Origin: Welwitschia mirabilis | Lineage: Eukaryota; Gnetophyta; Gnetopsida; Welwitschiales | Direction: 5' to 3' | DNA: 64,000 bases | Assembly (NCBI GenBank): GCA_051453625.1 | Contig: JBOZIK010000001.1 | Location: 155,668,736 to 155,732,735, forward strand | Shown: in pieces, positions 9,111 through 22,735 of the stretch | Position numbering within the stretch: position 1 is the first letter of the stretch | Layout: the number at the start of each line of letters is the position of its first letter | Made by a program: the position numbers and the translations under genes | The notes under the pieces: generated by a model | What the model was told of the DNA's origin: nothing | Database searches by the model: none | Seen by the model: only the letters and a program-made list of their open reading frames with translations

Positions 9111-11990
9111 AAAGAAAATTATAAATACTTAGAGGCCTGAAATCCTCTGGTTTGTTATCATCCCCTTTTTTTTTTGTATAAGAACCACTCTAGTTTTTTT
9201 CATTTTCCTAGGGATCTGCTTGTTGTGAAAACTTTCTGTATCACATCATAAAAGTTATCCCCTAAAATGAAGAAGTGGGATTTAAAAAGTTCAACTAGCC
9301 ATCCATTAGGGCCAGGGACTCGATTATACTTTATGAACCTTACAGTAGATAATATCTCCTTTCTTCTCAGAGGTTTAGCTAACATAAAGTTATTTTCACT
9401 TGAGATTTTCTTATTTTCTAGAATAAAGCTAGGGGTAATATCGTTCCATTTTGAGATTCTTTTAAGATGTGCCTATAATTCCTTAGCTATATATTCTTTA
9501 TTTTTTATGGTTTGACCTCTGATGGATAGTTGTCTGATTCCATTATCTGATCTATGCTAGTTGATTTGCTAAAAGAAAAATCTGGAATGTTTATCACCCT
9601 CTTTTAGCCATTTCATCCTTGAGCATTCTCTCAAATAATTTTCTTCATTAGCGTTTATTTCTTGAGGTTTCATTAAGCACTGATATTATCTATTTCGCAG
9701 AATATCCTAGTCATCTCCCTCCTTCTGCTCAGTTTGGATTCTTTTAATTTTCCCCTCAAGCTTGGTTTTTGATTCAAACCTTTCTTTATCTTTCCTTCTC
9801 TAATCTCTTATGTGGGCCTTTAGGTCTTGAGGCCTCTGTACAGAAATATTATGGATTGAATCCTATCATACTAGACCCATATTTTTTCCATCAACATTCT
9901 AGTTTTTGTCTGATTAATCTAATTCCATTAGATATGAAGCAAGGTTTTTTAGGTCAAAATCGCCCCCACTCTAAGTCTGACAGGATAGTAGTTCAAAGAA
10001 ATCCTTTTTAGACCACAATCTTCAAATGGAAGTTTATCTAGATCCTTCTCAGCTATAACTTTGTCAATTTTGGACATAATCAGAACTTTACCAACTCTTC
10101 TATTCAGTCAAGTATACTTGCACCCAGCAATGGGGATGTTTGTAAGAGAGTTTCTTACCAAAAAATCTTTTAATATTGAGGCATCTCTAGAATTCCATCT
10201 ATTGCCCCCCGATTTTTCTAAGCGATGAAGACATTGATTGAAATTACCCAAGATGAGCTATTTGGATTTATTTATTATTATCCTTTGAACTTTTTCCAAA
10301 ATAGAAGCCTTGTCCTAATTGTTTTAGGAACTATAAAGGTTCATGAAAGTCCAACCCTATTTTTTGATAAGGATTGTGATGTGGTTCTTGCTGCTATGAA
10401 TCAGATTTACCTCTCTTTTAGTAGATATCATGAGGCCTCTAGAAATGCCTTGGGCTACAACAATTAAAAAAAATTCCATTGCTACCCTAAACTTACTTTT
10501 CCCATATCATTTTTTATTTTTGTTTCCTATAAGCAAACTAAATTGATATTAAATTAACTAATAATTTTTTTACAGTATTTTTCTTATAAGAGGACCCTAA
10601 TCCCCTGCAATTCCACATGAGATAATTCATTGAGGGTGTTTTCACCCCTTTTTGTGCACTTGACCTTTCCTTATAGTATCTTCAGTGATGGCTTAAGAGC
10701 TATTTTCCATATTTTTTATTATTTCTCATTCCCAAAGAGTTCTATTATTGGGCCTTCCCTTCATTTTAGTTTTTACTTCATTAGGTTCATCATTATTTAG
10801 AGTTTGTTGGGTGTCTTCTTCTTCCACAAGAGATTGAAAGGGGTTATGATCTAGTTCTTGTGCTTCCTTTTTCTTGTTGTCCATAGTTTCCTTGAAAAAA
10901 TAGTAGTACTTTTTCTTGTTTGTTCCTTCCTCTGCTTATGTTGGCATATGTTCTGATTAGGTCCAGTTTTCCCATAAAAATTATATGTTTCTTTTGGCTT
11001 TTCTTAAATTTCAATTAATTGTTTTCTACATTCTTCTCTTAAATAACCCAATTTTTCATAACGTGAACATTTTTTCAGGAGGAGCACATCTCCCAGAGGG
11101 ATGTCCTGATTTTCCACAGACTATGCAAGGGACCAAAAGATTCTCATAAGTGATGTCAAGCTCACAAATGCTCCATTTAGATTTAAATTTTACAAATTGG
11201 ATATCCTTAGTATCCTCTAGGCTCATTAAAATGCAAAATCTGGCTAACATTGGTCTTGTCTAGTTAACAGTAATCCTGTTAAGTTTGTTGAATTCACCAA
11301 AATAAGCTACCATTTTTCTTAACAAATCTTTATCCTAAAACTTCAAATGGAACTTATGGATGTGGATCTAAATCGGTAGATTCTTAAACAAATTCAAGTC
11401 CAATTACACCCTCGGCTTTTATTTGCTTAGGGCAAGACCTTGAACCCCAAAAAACCAAGGTCCTCTTGTGATTCTTTTATTCTGATCTCGTTTGTTATCT
11501 AGCTGGAATAACACCAGCCCTTTTAGCATAGCAATAACATTAACTTTACTAACTCCTGTCCATTTAGTAGCAACCCATTATTAGATCCGATTCAACCTTG
11601 GTTGAGGACTAAATGAGATAAACTTTACGATGAGACTGTATCTAAGTATCTTCTCGATCTCATAACAGGCATCTTTGTCAATGTTTAAAACTAGGGATTT
11701 TCCTTCCTTGGAGAACTAAGTCTTCTCCATGTTGGGGTCAAACCCTTCGAAAAGAACCCTAAAAGTGGATCAGAACTAAAAAATGAAAAAATTCCACAAC
11801 TTATGCATAAAATGACTGTCTAATGGCCGAAATCGCCCCTACGCTCCATGACCAGGGACCAAAATCGCCCCCACCAATCTGCAAGCTTCCAAGCCTCACT
11901 CCCTCCTGTGCTCTAGATCTGCCAAAACCCATAAGAGCTTCAAAACCCTAGCAAAGCTTCCAATATATCTTTATAATCCTTTGAGTAATG
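9111..11990 (-). mobile_element. LINE-2: alpha-family non-LTR retrotransposon, 5' part
   Basis: Starts near 11990 with a 5' leader resembling that of LINE-6 (61299-61575), including the shared GGGGGCGATTT-like segment before ORF1. ORF1 begins at 11730, the endonuclease follows (about 9850-10610), and the N-terminal part of reverse transcriptase (open at 9200-9385, AKPLRRKEILSTV then VPGPNGWLVELFKSHF) runs into the gap. The rest of reverse transcriptase and the 3' end are missing. It is diverged from LINE-1 but clearly of the same family and orientation. Confidence 0.85.
10944..11730 (-). pseudogene. LINE-2 ORF1 with three CCHC knuckles
   Basis: The Met at 11730 is chosen because the same position is conserved in LINE-6 (61298): both open with M-x-K-T-x-F-S-K. 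A region like the plant LINE ORF1 domain DUF4283 follows (RGPWFFGV near 11450). The first knuckle is intact at 11086-11127 (CIVCGKSGHPSGRC). The second, 11028-11069, reads CSRYEKLGYLREEC (second Cys and His both Tyr), and the third, 10944-10985, reads YNFYGKTGPNQNIC. A 2-base loss puts knuckles two and three in a different frame from the first. ORF1 products of LINEs bind element RNA in the ribonucleoprotein particle. Confidence 0.8.
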
Positions 11991-14530
11991 TTCTAGTTTT
12001 TTCCCCTTAACATTGATATAATGATTAAGATATTTTGCTAATAAGATTTAATATCTATCCATTATTTCATTCAACATTTTTTCTCATTTTTTTCATAACA
12101 TTTTAGATTTATTCACTCATGGCTAATATAACTCTTATAGGTTAAACTTTACTTAAAAAGGTAGTTCTTAAGGCTATCCAAGTCTTGCAAGTATGATTAA
12201 GGAACCTATGATATGCAATTAGGATTCTCCTTTTAAAGACAAATAAAGGTATCTTATAAAATCTAATTTAGTCTATAAATAGTTATGTTGTAATTAGACT
12301 TAAATATAGTAATCACTCTTTAGGTTTCTTTGTCTCAAAAATTAGCATCAAGAAAATATTAATCTTTCTTCCTTTATGAGGTGTTTCTAGAACACCAAGA
12401 TATATCAGACCAATTTCCATAGCTTAAAAATGTAATCATGCATTAATGATGTGGAATCTCCAAATCATTCTCCTAGTATATTTCACATATCATTATAGAA
12501 GTAGTTTTTGTATTTTACCTCCCTCGATTTAAACTTAATTCATTTTCTATTTTTTTATTTTTTTTGTTTTAATATTTTCAGGACCTTTGTGCTATAATTC
12601 ATAAGTAAGTAGGGATTCTATCCTTTGTTTCAAATAAATTTCTAAATATTTCATTATATTTATTCTTATCTTTTTATGATATGTTTTTCTAAATGATATT
12701 GTATATAGTTTATTAGTTTCAATGTCTAAGGGTCTTTGACAAATTCTCATCTCTGCACTTATCTTTACTATCTTTTTTTAATATGATGTTTTCTATTTTC
12801 ATGTTATCCTTAGACTAGAAAGAACGATAAAAAAAATCTCATATATTTTTTTATCTTTTATGTGTTTTCAACATTTTTCAACCCCCACCCCCTTTATTTT
12901 CCCCCTTTTTTTCCTTTTTTTTAAATACTTCCTTCGTAGAGATATTTTAGCACTAGGATATCTTAAGATACCCTCTTATAGCGCTAAAATAACTATTTCT
13001 AAAATTATTAGAAAAGCATACTAATCTTATGCTAATATTAGTATTGCTTTTATTATACTGAAATGTAAATGTGCTAGAATGTATAACTATTATATTTCAT
13101 TAATATTTATTTTGTGTTAAGGGGACATTGGTTTTATGAATCTAACTTTCCATTTGAAGAAAATACTTAATCTAGTTGTTAATCTTCTAATTAATCATCA
13201 TCATGCTAAAATATCCTACTATAAAAACTAATGTTTTAACAATAGCCTAATAATCACAACTAAAGGTTCTTAACCAAGTAATTGATTAAATGTCTAAATC
13301 AAAGAAAAGATCAAAGTTATTTACATATAGTATACAAAAGAGCATAAAAAACATCACAGATAAAGTGATTTAATAGGAATAATCTCATAAAAAATTTAAT
13401 GGGAGAATATGGATCAGATAATCTAATTTGCTTATAGATAAGGCTTGTTTTGTAGAATTTAGCTGAGGAAGAAGGGATAACCATTATGGAAGGCCCTAAC
13501 CTTAGTGGTTTAGATGATAAGAGGAATGGAGAAGGGAGAAGTAGTAAGGACTTCTTTCTCAAAAGGAGATAGCAATGTAGGATTTTAGAGTTTTGAAAGC
13601 TTGGCAGTGATAACACTAGGAGCAATGGTAAGTGTTGCAAAGGTACGTAGTAGTTGAAGAGTATAGTAGTAATAGAGGAAAAGGATGAAAGACCTTAAGG
13701 GAATGATGTAGGAGTACGATTGGAAAATAAAAATAAATAAATAAATAATGTGTCTAGTTAGAGGCCTATTTATTAAGGCTTTAGTATGCTTATGTGGAAA
13801 ATAAATGCTTCATGTGTAATTATTATAAAATAACCATACATGATTGTCATGTAGGTACCATGTGTAGTTTTAGCAGAGAATAAATCTTGGTAAGTTGAAT
13901 ATGTTATGTTCAGAAAAATATAAAGGTGTAAGAAATATTTTATGTTTAGAAGGAATTCATGTGTAAGGAATATGTTATCTTTAAAAGCTTTTTTTAGTAA
14001 AATATATAATAGGCTAATATTAGAAGGATTATTTGTTGATAAGAATTACTTCTAGGGCCTTATAAATAAGAGGGTGTAAGGAGATGAAAAGCATGACTTA
14101 GAGAATAAACAAGTTAAGAGATATTAAAGTTAGAGCTTGAGAGAAGCTTATGTTTAAAAACTTAAGGAGATAATTCCTCATGTAAGATTGTGTCTCACTT
14201 ATATTCTCTCTTAAAGGCTACTAAGAATTAGAGTGATAAAGGTTGGATGAGGCTTTGAAGACCATTGTTGAGAAAAGAACTTATGAAAGCTCTACTAGTT
14301 TTTATTTTAATTTTAAACATTATAATTTCTATTTTAGTAATATAAAGTGATTCCTTCGTTAAATCTATTACTTTATTTTCAACTTATAGCTTTTATATTT
14401 CTATTCCTCTCTAAAAACATAATTCCAAAAGTGTTCTCAGGGATTTTGTTGTGTCAGCTTTACAATAAGTGATTTTCTAGGTATTATTCGAGCTTATATT
14501 TTTTTCAATTAGTCATGTTATTTGGCACAA
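11991..14530. other. No gene seen
   Basis: About 2.5 kb of A+T-rich DNA with T-rich and pyrimidine-rich runs (12540-12570, 12880-12925) and a short AAAT repeat near 13725-13748. The longest open frame (13317-13640, minus) is Leu/Ser-rich without family likeness and is not called as a gene. Nothing else is supportable. Confidence 0.6.
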
Positions 14531-15039
14531 TGAAGTTTTATTAGGAGGAAGTAAGGTTTAAGATAAAGATGTCCCTTAAGAATTTTATCAATGTGAAGAA
14601 GTGGACGTAATTTAGTTTTATAGGTGACTTCGCATCTTTGGGATTCCTCCCAAGTACAAAAGTAATTTAAAATTGTGTTGCCTTAAGGTGAACATGTATT
14701 TAGTCTATGTAAGCAATATCCTTACTAAAGAGAATTATGTTATTTAAAATTGAATCTCAAAAGAATCTAAACAACATGATGGTAAGAGGTCAATGATTTT
14801 CTAAGATAAGAGGTTTTACCTATGGATGATGGAAGCTAAGGAAGAATTTTAAAATAATTAATTAAAAAGTAATGAATTTGGATAAGATAACAAATATCAA
14901 GTTATAACTCTAGAATGAATACTTGAAGTTCTGATAAGACTAGACTTAGTAACTCATGGTAGAAAAAGAATGGTCTTGATAAGATTTTATACTTGGATAG
15001 ATGTTGACCTAATGAAAATGCTATGGGAGTTTAACATAT

Positions 15040-15252
15040 TTCATAGTTTTGAAGCAAATAAAGTGGAGGTGGAATATAAGAATTACCCATACCATTTTAT
15101 CTTTGAAATATGATGGAACATATAGAGAGATTTTACCCTAAGATAAAAGAGCAAGCTTGTGAAAAGTATGGAAGAAAAGGAGCAATTAGAAAACTGGCAA
15201 TATTATGGCATGCAAAGTGTGTAGAAAACATAATTACAGATTAGATAAATGC
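15040..15252 (+). pseudogene. LINE-3 ORF1 zinc knuckle region
   Basis: The frame reads EANKVEVEYKNYPYHF, like the VxVxYExLP segment that precedes the knuckle in plant LINE ORF1, and then CKVCRKHNYRLDKC at 15211-15252. The spacing is that of C-x2-C-x4-H-x4-C, but the Gly-His pair has become Asn-Tyr. The segment between the two lies in another frame. Confidence 0.55.
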
Positions 15253-16929
15253 ATATTCTAAAAGGATAAAGATAAATTCTAGCTAGTAATAAGGAGAAGA
15301 AAAGTACATATAGAGGTAAAACCATAGAATAACTAATAAAAGACCAAGACAATAACCTCCAATCTTAGAAAGAGAAAAGAAAAGGAGAACTTTTTATTAT
15401 TAGAAAAAACCAAAATAAAGGTAAAACCTAGATAAGGTATTAGAAAGCAGCACTTAAAACATTTAGATATAGAAAGTAAAAAGAAAATAAAAAAAGAAAA
15501 GAGATTACAAAGACCTTTAAATGGATTAAGAGCACAAAAAGAGATTTGAAAAAATGTAGAAAATGAATCTTATAAAATCCTTAGGCAAATTTTAGGGAAA
15601 GAATCAAAAAGAATAACTAAATTAAGATTCTAAATTAAAATATTAAAGGAATAAAAGGGAATCCAAATGCCAGGATCCTAAAAGAATTATCATATAATTA
15701 TAAGTTAAATTTAATTTATTTAACAAAGATAAAAGTCTAATTAAAGGATACTTTTGAAAGTAGGAGAAAAACTTAGAACATAAAATGGAAGCATAGTCTT
15801 GGCCAAGTAATGCTATTTAAAAAGAAGATGTATTATAGAATGGTAAATAAGACTAGTTGGTTTTAGATTTTCAAAATGAAGGTTTGCTGGCTTGGTAATG
15901 TTTACTATCCTCAAGATGTGGGGAAAAATAAAAATTTGGAAAAAAATAAATAAAAAGCTAGGGAACATAGGGTGCATTATTATAAGATATATTACTAGAG
16001 CACTTCATGTTAAGTCTAGGTTTCATTAACATCCTCTTTATAAAGTTTAATATACTTGGTTACATTAAAGAAAAGGAAAAAATTAGATTACATTAAGAAT
16101 AGGTAGAACACTTATTTTGGTAGATTAAATTAGCAAGAAAAATTGAATGCTTAATGTAGGTGAAAGGTGGTATTTAGACCACAACCCTATCATCCATACT
16201 TCCAAAAAATAAAGTACTAGAAAAGCATATTTCACTTTTGAAAATGCATGTATACATGGTAAATAAGTTAAAGAATTAATGAAAAAAACTTCATAAGATT
16301 TAGACGATCCCTTTAGAATCCTAAAAGATGACTTAGACGAAACAAGGTAATGGCTAAAGACTTATAGCAGAAAGTAAAGGGATAAGATGTATACAAAGGA
16401 GAAGTTAAAATAAGAAATAAAATAAATTTAGAAAATCAAGATCTAGGGAAAGATATTTAAAAGGATGAATAGAATAAATTATAAAAGATTCATAATTTTA
16501 GAAGATAAGAAGAAATATATTAGAAGAAAAGAGCCCACATAAACTAGAAAAAGGAAGTAATAAATACATAAAAATTTTCTTCAACTTAGTTAACTTTAAA
16601 AAACAACTAAATAACATAAAAAAATTTTAATGAAAATGAAAAACTTATTATAAGAAGAGCTTCATGTAGTTTTCTAGGGAAGCTTCTAGTAATTATGGGA
16701 AGGGAAGAAGAAAACAATGATGTTAAATAACTAAATAAATATATAAAAGAAAAAAGATATTCTTAAACAAGTGAAAGAATAATAAATTTGAAGAGTTCTA
16801 AAGTTAATGAAACTCGATAAATGTCTTAGCTCAAATGGTTGAACTATAAGGTTCTTTAAGAAGAATTGGTTGTATGGGGGGTAAATTGTGGAGAAAGCTT
16901 TTAATAAGCCATAAGTAAAGGAATGGCAC

Positions 16930-17980
16930 TCTTGTTTTAAAATAATACAAGTTTTTTCATAATCCCACTAAATATAGAGGTGATAAATATCAAGGACTTT
17001 AGATCAATTAGAGTTTATAATGTAATTTATAGGATTTTTCCTAAAGCATTACTAAGAATAATATGCCTCTACACACCTTTAGTAGTTAGTTTGAATTAAG
17101 AATAATTTTTGGAGGGAAGAAACATTTTAGACTTAGTAACACTTAATCAAAAATTAAAAATAGAAAGCTCTATCTTGCATGCTAAATCTAGATGTTAAAA
17201 AAACTTATGATAGCATGTCTTAGGGGTTCTTAACTCACAACTAAGAGGTAAAGAACTTGAATTCATCTAGTTAGTAGGTAAAATGTAGAAAATAGCAAGC
17301 TTTAGCCTAAAATTAAATTAGTGGAAGTATGGGATTTTGGATTTAAGAAGAGGTTTAAGGTCAAAAAATCCCATTTTTCTATACTTATTTATAATAATGT
17401 TAGATCAGTTATAAGAATATGTTAAGAAAGTGAGGGGAATAAGTTTAATCCTTTATGGGAATATGTTCGTATGTAACAATTTTACATATGATACTATAAT
17501 CTTCTTAAGATTTTAATATTAAGAAAATCTATGCAATTAACAATGGATTGAAAAATTTTGAAATAAACTTTGGACTAGAAACTAGTTGAGAGAAAAGTAG
17601 AGTCTGCTTTGTAAACACATGAAATAGTGTTCAAAAAAGGTAAGTAGAAGGATATAAATTTAACAAGGCAAGGAAGAGGATTCCTACCTAAGAATACTTA
17701 TTTTTTTGTTATAAATTATCAACTTGGAATGGCTTAATAAAAAAATGGAGAGAAAGCTATCAGTTGGAACTCCATTTTCTTGTCCAGCAAAGCTAGAGTA
17801 ATTTAGTTAATACAGTTGTTACAATGACAGTAAGACATAATGCATCCATAAGAGTGATCTCAGATAAGATAAAAAGCATAATCAATAAAATTTTAAAGAA
17901 CTTCATTTGGGAGAGGGAAAAAGTAAAAAACAAAATTCCATGTAGTCACATAAGAGGAACCTATCAAGCTTGTGAAAGTC
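16930..17980 (+). pseudogene. LINE-3 reverse transcriptase
   Basis: Motifs in order: IKDFRSIRVYNVIYRIF (the DFRPISLCNxxYKI block) near 17000, RRGLRSKNPIFLYLFII (the GLRQGDPLSPYLF block) at about 17346-17395, FTYDTIIF (the YADD box reduced to YD) near 17481-17500, and NKILKNFIWEREK (the C-terminal xFxWxG block) near 17880-17920. Spacing agrees with a plant L1-clade enzyme. The YADD change and many stops make it inactive. Confidence 0.75.
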
Positions 17981-18514
17981 GCAGGATGGAAAACGTAAGA
18001 TGTTAAAAATAGTATTTCCACTACATACATGAATCTCATTATGATAGCAAAGGTGAGGGATTCATCTACATGTAAGAAAATACAAAGATTAGGAGGCTTA
18101 GTGGGGGATTTCTCCTTTTCAATGGCCTTATATAAGGAAAGAGGAGAACTAGAGAAATACGTGACATGGAGACTAAAAAAAGTAACCTCTCTTTTTAGAA
18201 TTCAAATTCTCTAAATGGATGACTCCTAAGCATGATAAAGGAGTTAATGTTAGTGAAATAATTAATGTAGAGAATGAAAGAAATGAAAATAAAAATATCT
18301 TAGAATTGGGGAAGTTTCTCCAAAAGTGATGACATAAACACTAATGAAGTAATTAGAAGGCTAAAAGACTTGATGACTACATGATGACTAAGTGTTGATA
18401 ATAAAAGGAATAATAGGATAATAAATGATAAAAAGTTAATTACAAAGTAATTGTCCAAAAAATAAATTATATAAATAATCTTTTAAAGAACATCTAGCAA
18501 AAGAGTATGATGGA

Positions 18515-18690
18515 AAAATATGGAATTTTAAAATGGTTGATTATGAAAGGATGTATGTTGACTGTGATAAATCTAAGGAGACATGGTATTAATTTTTTAT
18601 AAGCATGTAATAAATATGGTCCATTAGAGATGAAAAAGCATTTGTTATAGTAATTTCCATTGACAAGAGTAGTTTGGATAGTTTTTAAAT
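18515..18690 (+). pseudogene. LINE-3 zf-RVT zinc finger
   Basis: Reads WLIMKGCMLTVINLRRHGIN, then A-C-N-K-Y-G-P-L-E-M-K-K-H-L-L and, after two stops, FPLTRVVW. This is the zf-RVT layout (LTxxNLxxRG...CxxCxxxEExxHLL...CPxxxxVW) with the second Cys as Tyr and the later Cys as Phe. Confidence 0.65.
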
Positions 18691-19289
18691 AGAGAAAATA
18701 TTAGAGAAAAATGCTTAATACCATGGGAAGAACACAAGATTGGTATTGTAATCCCTATAGATAGCAAGGAATAATAGAGTATTTAAAGAAGAAATCAAAC
18801 ATAAAAAGAAGTTTTGCAAAGAATAAGAGGAAAAGTAGCAAAGAGAGAGGTAACCTAGAGTATGGATAAATAATCATAATTTAAGTAGAAGAATTTCGAA
18901 TATTTAAGACCAATAAGGAATTATGAAGGTTCATATAATAGAAAGGTTGAATGTCTTTGATGGAATTGAAGAGAATTTCAAAGTTTAAGAAATAAAATTT
19001 ATCAATAATTTAAAAAAATTTAATCAGTAGCTAGAGAATTTTAATAGGTACGAAGTGATTGTGAAAGCTATAGAGCTAAAGCTAGTAAGAAAGGTTATAT
19101 TTCAATGTTTTAAGGGATATGATAACACTAATAAATTCTTTGATAGTAAAGATCTAAGAGCAAAGAAGGTTCATATGTAGAAAAGAAAAACTAGAAAATC
19201 TATGATATTTAGGGTAGAATTCATTAATAGTCATTTCATTTAAGATATTAATCACTCTAACATTAGAGGATTATATTTTGCTTTTCTAC

Positions 19290-19790
19290 TAGCACTAAGA
19301 GAAGAAAGGAGAACTAACCTTCTCCTCTACTTTGTAAAAAGAATAAAGATTACTATAAAAAGAAAGTACATTCTAGGGAGGAATATCAAAAAAGGCAAGT
19401 GGAAGTAGAGGACAAGAAATATGTGTGCTCTTTTTACAAGAAATTAGGACATAAGATGAAATATTATTGGTACAAAATAAAATAAGAAATAGACAAAAAA
19501 AAGCATTATGGTATAATTAAAAGAATAAAAGGAGAAAGAAAATCATAATCATAACCCATTACAAACATTAGTAACTCAAGGAGATAAGACAAAGAAACAA
19601 CTAGATAAGTGAGAGAATAATGCATCACTAAATTACACCAAATAGTACATTAAGAGATGACCAAGTAATAGAGTGCTAAAGGATAGGGAGACCATAGAGT
19701 ACATGACAAATAATTCTCAAACAACAATAGAAAGAACATTAAAAAAAGGATTAGAGATGCCAAAGAAGGAGTAAAAATCAACCTAATGGA
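19290..19790 (+). pseudogene. LINE-4 ORF1 C-terminal part
   Basis: HSREEYQKRQVEVEDKKY corresponds residue by residue to the segment between the second and third knuckles of LINE-2 and LINE-6. It is followed by CSFYKKLGHKMKYY at 19419-19460, the third knuckle. This copy keeps the first Cys that the other copies have as Tyr or His, which supports reading it as a true CCHC unit. HNPLQTLV and NRVLKDRETIEYMTNNSQTT further on match the ORF1 tail of the other alpha copies. The first knuckle is degraded or deleted. Confidence 0.65.
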
Positions 19791-22300
19791 CTATCTCACA
19801 TGAAGCTATAGGATTTTGGCTTCTCTCTGTAAAAAGTAGACTAATACATACTATTATAAAGAATAACATCAAACTAATCTGCTTACAAGAAACAACAATG
19901 AGCAATGATAAATACTTAAGATGCTACTGGTAGGACCAGAATATCTTTGACATGGAGTAAAAATAACTTTGACTAGAAAGGAAACCAATCTAATTAATAG
20001 AGGTCATCACCATATCTTAATTTATCTCAAGAAGGAGGATTAGGTNNNNNNNNNNNNNNNNNNNNNNNNNNNNNNNNNNNNNNNNNNNNNNNNNNNNNNN
20101 NNNNNNNNNNNNNNNNNNNNNNNNNNNNNNNNNNNNNNNNNNNNNNNNNNNNNNNNNNNNNNNNNNNNNNNNNNNNNNNNNNNNNNNNNNNNNNNNNNNN
20201 NNNNNNNNNNNNNNNNATTCTCAAAGATTTAATGACCTAGGAAGCCTTAATCCACATCTTGATCAAGGGATACAAGTACACATGATCAAACAGAAGGAGG
20301 TGGCAATAATTTAATTATGTCTAAAATCAAGAGAATTATGTTTGAAAGAGAGATCAATAATAAGATATTAATTAAGACATGGAGTCTCAATAGAATGGTA
20401 TTGGATCATAGACCTATTCGATTTTAAGGAAGGATAAATTCACCCTTAAAGTATTTCTTCAAAATGAAAAGATATTAGAGAGTGAGAGAAGATATGAAGA
20501 TTATGATGCAAAGCACTTGGTATAATTATGAGAATACTAGACCAATTACTATCATGTATATAGGTTCAAATACTATTAAAGACTGCATGAAAAGCTAAAA
20601 TAAAAAGGATAAGATGAGATTTAATTCCCACAAAGAGCTTGAGAAGGAACTATAAAACATCAAGACTAAACACGAATAAGGAGGAAACTAGGATAACCAT
20701 AGATACTAAGAGTACATTTGCCTTCAAGAGGTTCATGAAATCATAGTAGATAAGAAACAATACTGAAGAGAAAAATCTAAAATTAAATGGCCATAAAAAG
20801 AAGAAAAACACATAAAAATTGTTTTCCATCAAGCGAACCAATACATAATATATAATAAGATCAAGAAAATTAAGGTGGAAAATAGAATCCTAGAATGAGT
20901 GACATGTAAATGAAGAAATACCTAAGGATATTATGAAAATGGAAGGATACCACTCCTAACTTATTGACCATTAGAAGTAAGATCACAAAACAGGAAAATA
21001 AGAAATTAAACAAACCCATAGACAAGTAACAAATAAGCATAACCATTAAATCCATAAATAATAACAAAGCTCTAGGACCAGATGATTAGCCCATAGATCT
21101 CTTCCAAGTCTACTTTTCTATCTTAAGAGAAGATGTCTGGGATATCTTATAGGAGGTATTCACAAGCAAAGGAATTCCAACAGAGATAAAGAAGATTAGA
21201 TAGTACTTATTTCAAAGAAAATATATGCTAGTAGCCTAGGTGATTATAGAGCAATTGGAATATGTAATGTGCTTTATAAGATTTTTGGAAAGATTATGGT
21301 TGATCATATCACCCCTTACTATCCAAAGTCATCTCTACAAGCCAGACTAGTTTCTTTTGCTCTAAGTACATCAAAGACAAATTTTACTCATTCATGAAAT
21401 TATCCATTCTATTAAAAAAATAAGTTTCCACTAATTCTTATCAAGATTAACATAGTTAACGCTTATGACATAGTTAGCGGGAGCACCTTAGGGATCATCC
21501 TCAAGAAAATTATATTTGCTAAAGATCTAATAAATCTGTGAATGGACATGCTAGTCTAAGTTTAATTCTACCTTAAGATTAATAGTAACAAATCAAAATA
21601 CTTCATAGTAGGATGAGGTCTCAAATAAGAGAATCCATTGTCTCCTTCTCTTTTCTCATTTATAATGGATGTGTTATAGGAGATGATACATATAAATTAA
21701 GTTAAAGGAATTAAGATCGAGAGATAAAAATTGATAAATAACCACTATGCAGATGACACCATTATTATGACCAATGCTTTATGCTAGCAAGTGAATGCTA
21801 TCAGAAAAGTTGTGGAACTCTTTAGCAAAGCTAGAAACCTAAAGGCAAATTCGAACAAAAATAAACATCACTTTATAGGATAGAATATTAAACATGAAGG
21901 AAATATCACTCAAATCATGGGAGTCAATAGGAAGAAATCAATGATATATCTATTTAGGAATTCCATTAAGGAATTGATACAAAATCCAAACTTGGAAGCA
22001 TATTTTCGCGAAAAATCAAAGAAAATGCGATACATGAAAGAACATATTTTTATCATCAAAATCAAAAATTATCATGATCAATTCTTGCCTCATATTAATG
22101 TTTAAATACACTACTTCCATTATTACCCTACTAAGAACATTATTAAGAAAATTAATAAAATTGTAAGAAATTTTATTTTATTTAAGAAAAATGATAAAAA
22201 TAAAATTCCCCTCTGCAAATGGAATATATTTTATATTCAAAATCCTTTTAAGCATAGAAGCTCAAAATACTAGAAGACTATCTCTTAACAAAGGCAAAAA
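19790..22300 (+). pseudogene. LINE-4 endonuclease and reverse transcriptase
   Basis: Endonuclease motifs: NNIKLICLQETTMSN near 19860-19905 and, after the gap, YKYTWSNRRRW near 20270-20300. Reverse transcriptase motifs: NNNKALGPDD then IDLFQVYFSIL near 21056-21120, LLIHEIIHSIKK near 21380-21420, and NHYADDTIIM with an intact YADD at 21746-21757. The thumb segment KIVRNFILFKKNDKNKIPL lies near 22155-22215. The motif order agrees closely with LINE-6. Stops at former Trp and Gln codons and frameshifts break it. Confidence 0.85.
20046..20216. other. Assembly gap (171 N) inside LINE-4 endonuclease
   Basis: A run of 171 N. Alpha-family endonuclease sequence continues on both sides in the same orientation, so the gap hides only part of this element. 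Confidence 0.95.
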
Positions 22301-22569
22301 GAATCATTAGAAGGTTGTAAGTGAAGAAGCTCTGATGGAATGAGCAGATTAAACATAAATACAACCTCTAGAACAGAAAGGAAGAGGAGTCCTGTCTTTG
22401 AAGGCACTTTTTTAATTCATATCAGGAGCTTCATAACCTAGGAATTACATCTGAAGATACTACTAAAACTATTTTGATCAAGAAGTATGAGAAGATGTAA
22501 AGGCCCAAGAAATTTTTGAAATTCCCAATTTTAGATACAATCAAGATCTTTTTCTGGCTAAAATAGAAC

Positions 22570-22735
22570 AATAAGATTCTAACTAGGGACAAAATAATCA
22601 AGCATGGGATATTCGTTTCCCCTTACTATCCAATCTGTTAATCAACTCTAGAGACTATTGAACACTTATTTATAGAATGCACTTGGAGTAGGCAGTCCAT
22701 CGCATTAATGGCCAACTATTACAGAGTAAGGAGAA
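22570..22735 (+). pseudogene. LINE-4 zf-RVT zinc finger
   Basis: Reads TRDKIIKHGIFVSPYYPIC, then a stop, STLETIEHLFIECTWSRQSI and ALMANYYR. The layout and residues parallel the LINE-6 finger (open frame at 47776-48006), which shows the two elements are one family. Confidence 0.8.

Larger units (their letters stand above)
14540..18700 (+). mobile_element. LINE-3: strongly decayed non-LTR retrotransposon
   Basis: Plus-strand order: an ORF1 remnant with a zinc knuckle at 15211-15252, an unreadable stretch where the endonuclease belongs (15850-16700), reverse transcriptase (16930-17980) and a zf-RVT finger (18515-18690). The finger differs from the alpha type, so this is a different family. Boundaries are estimates: no poly(A) tail or target duplication was identified. 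Stops are very frequent. Confidence 0.65.

Noticed and set aside
13317-13640. 107-codon minus-strand frame rich in Leu and Ser
   Set aside because: No domain, low complexity, and no homologous frame elsewhere in the window. The length is not exceptional for A+T-rich DNA read through a purine-rich strand.
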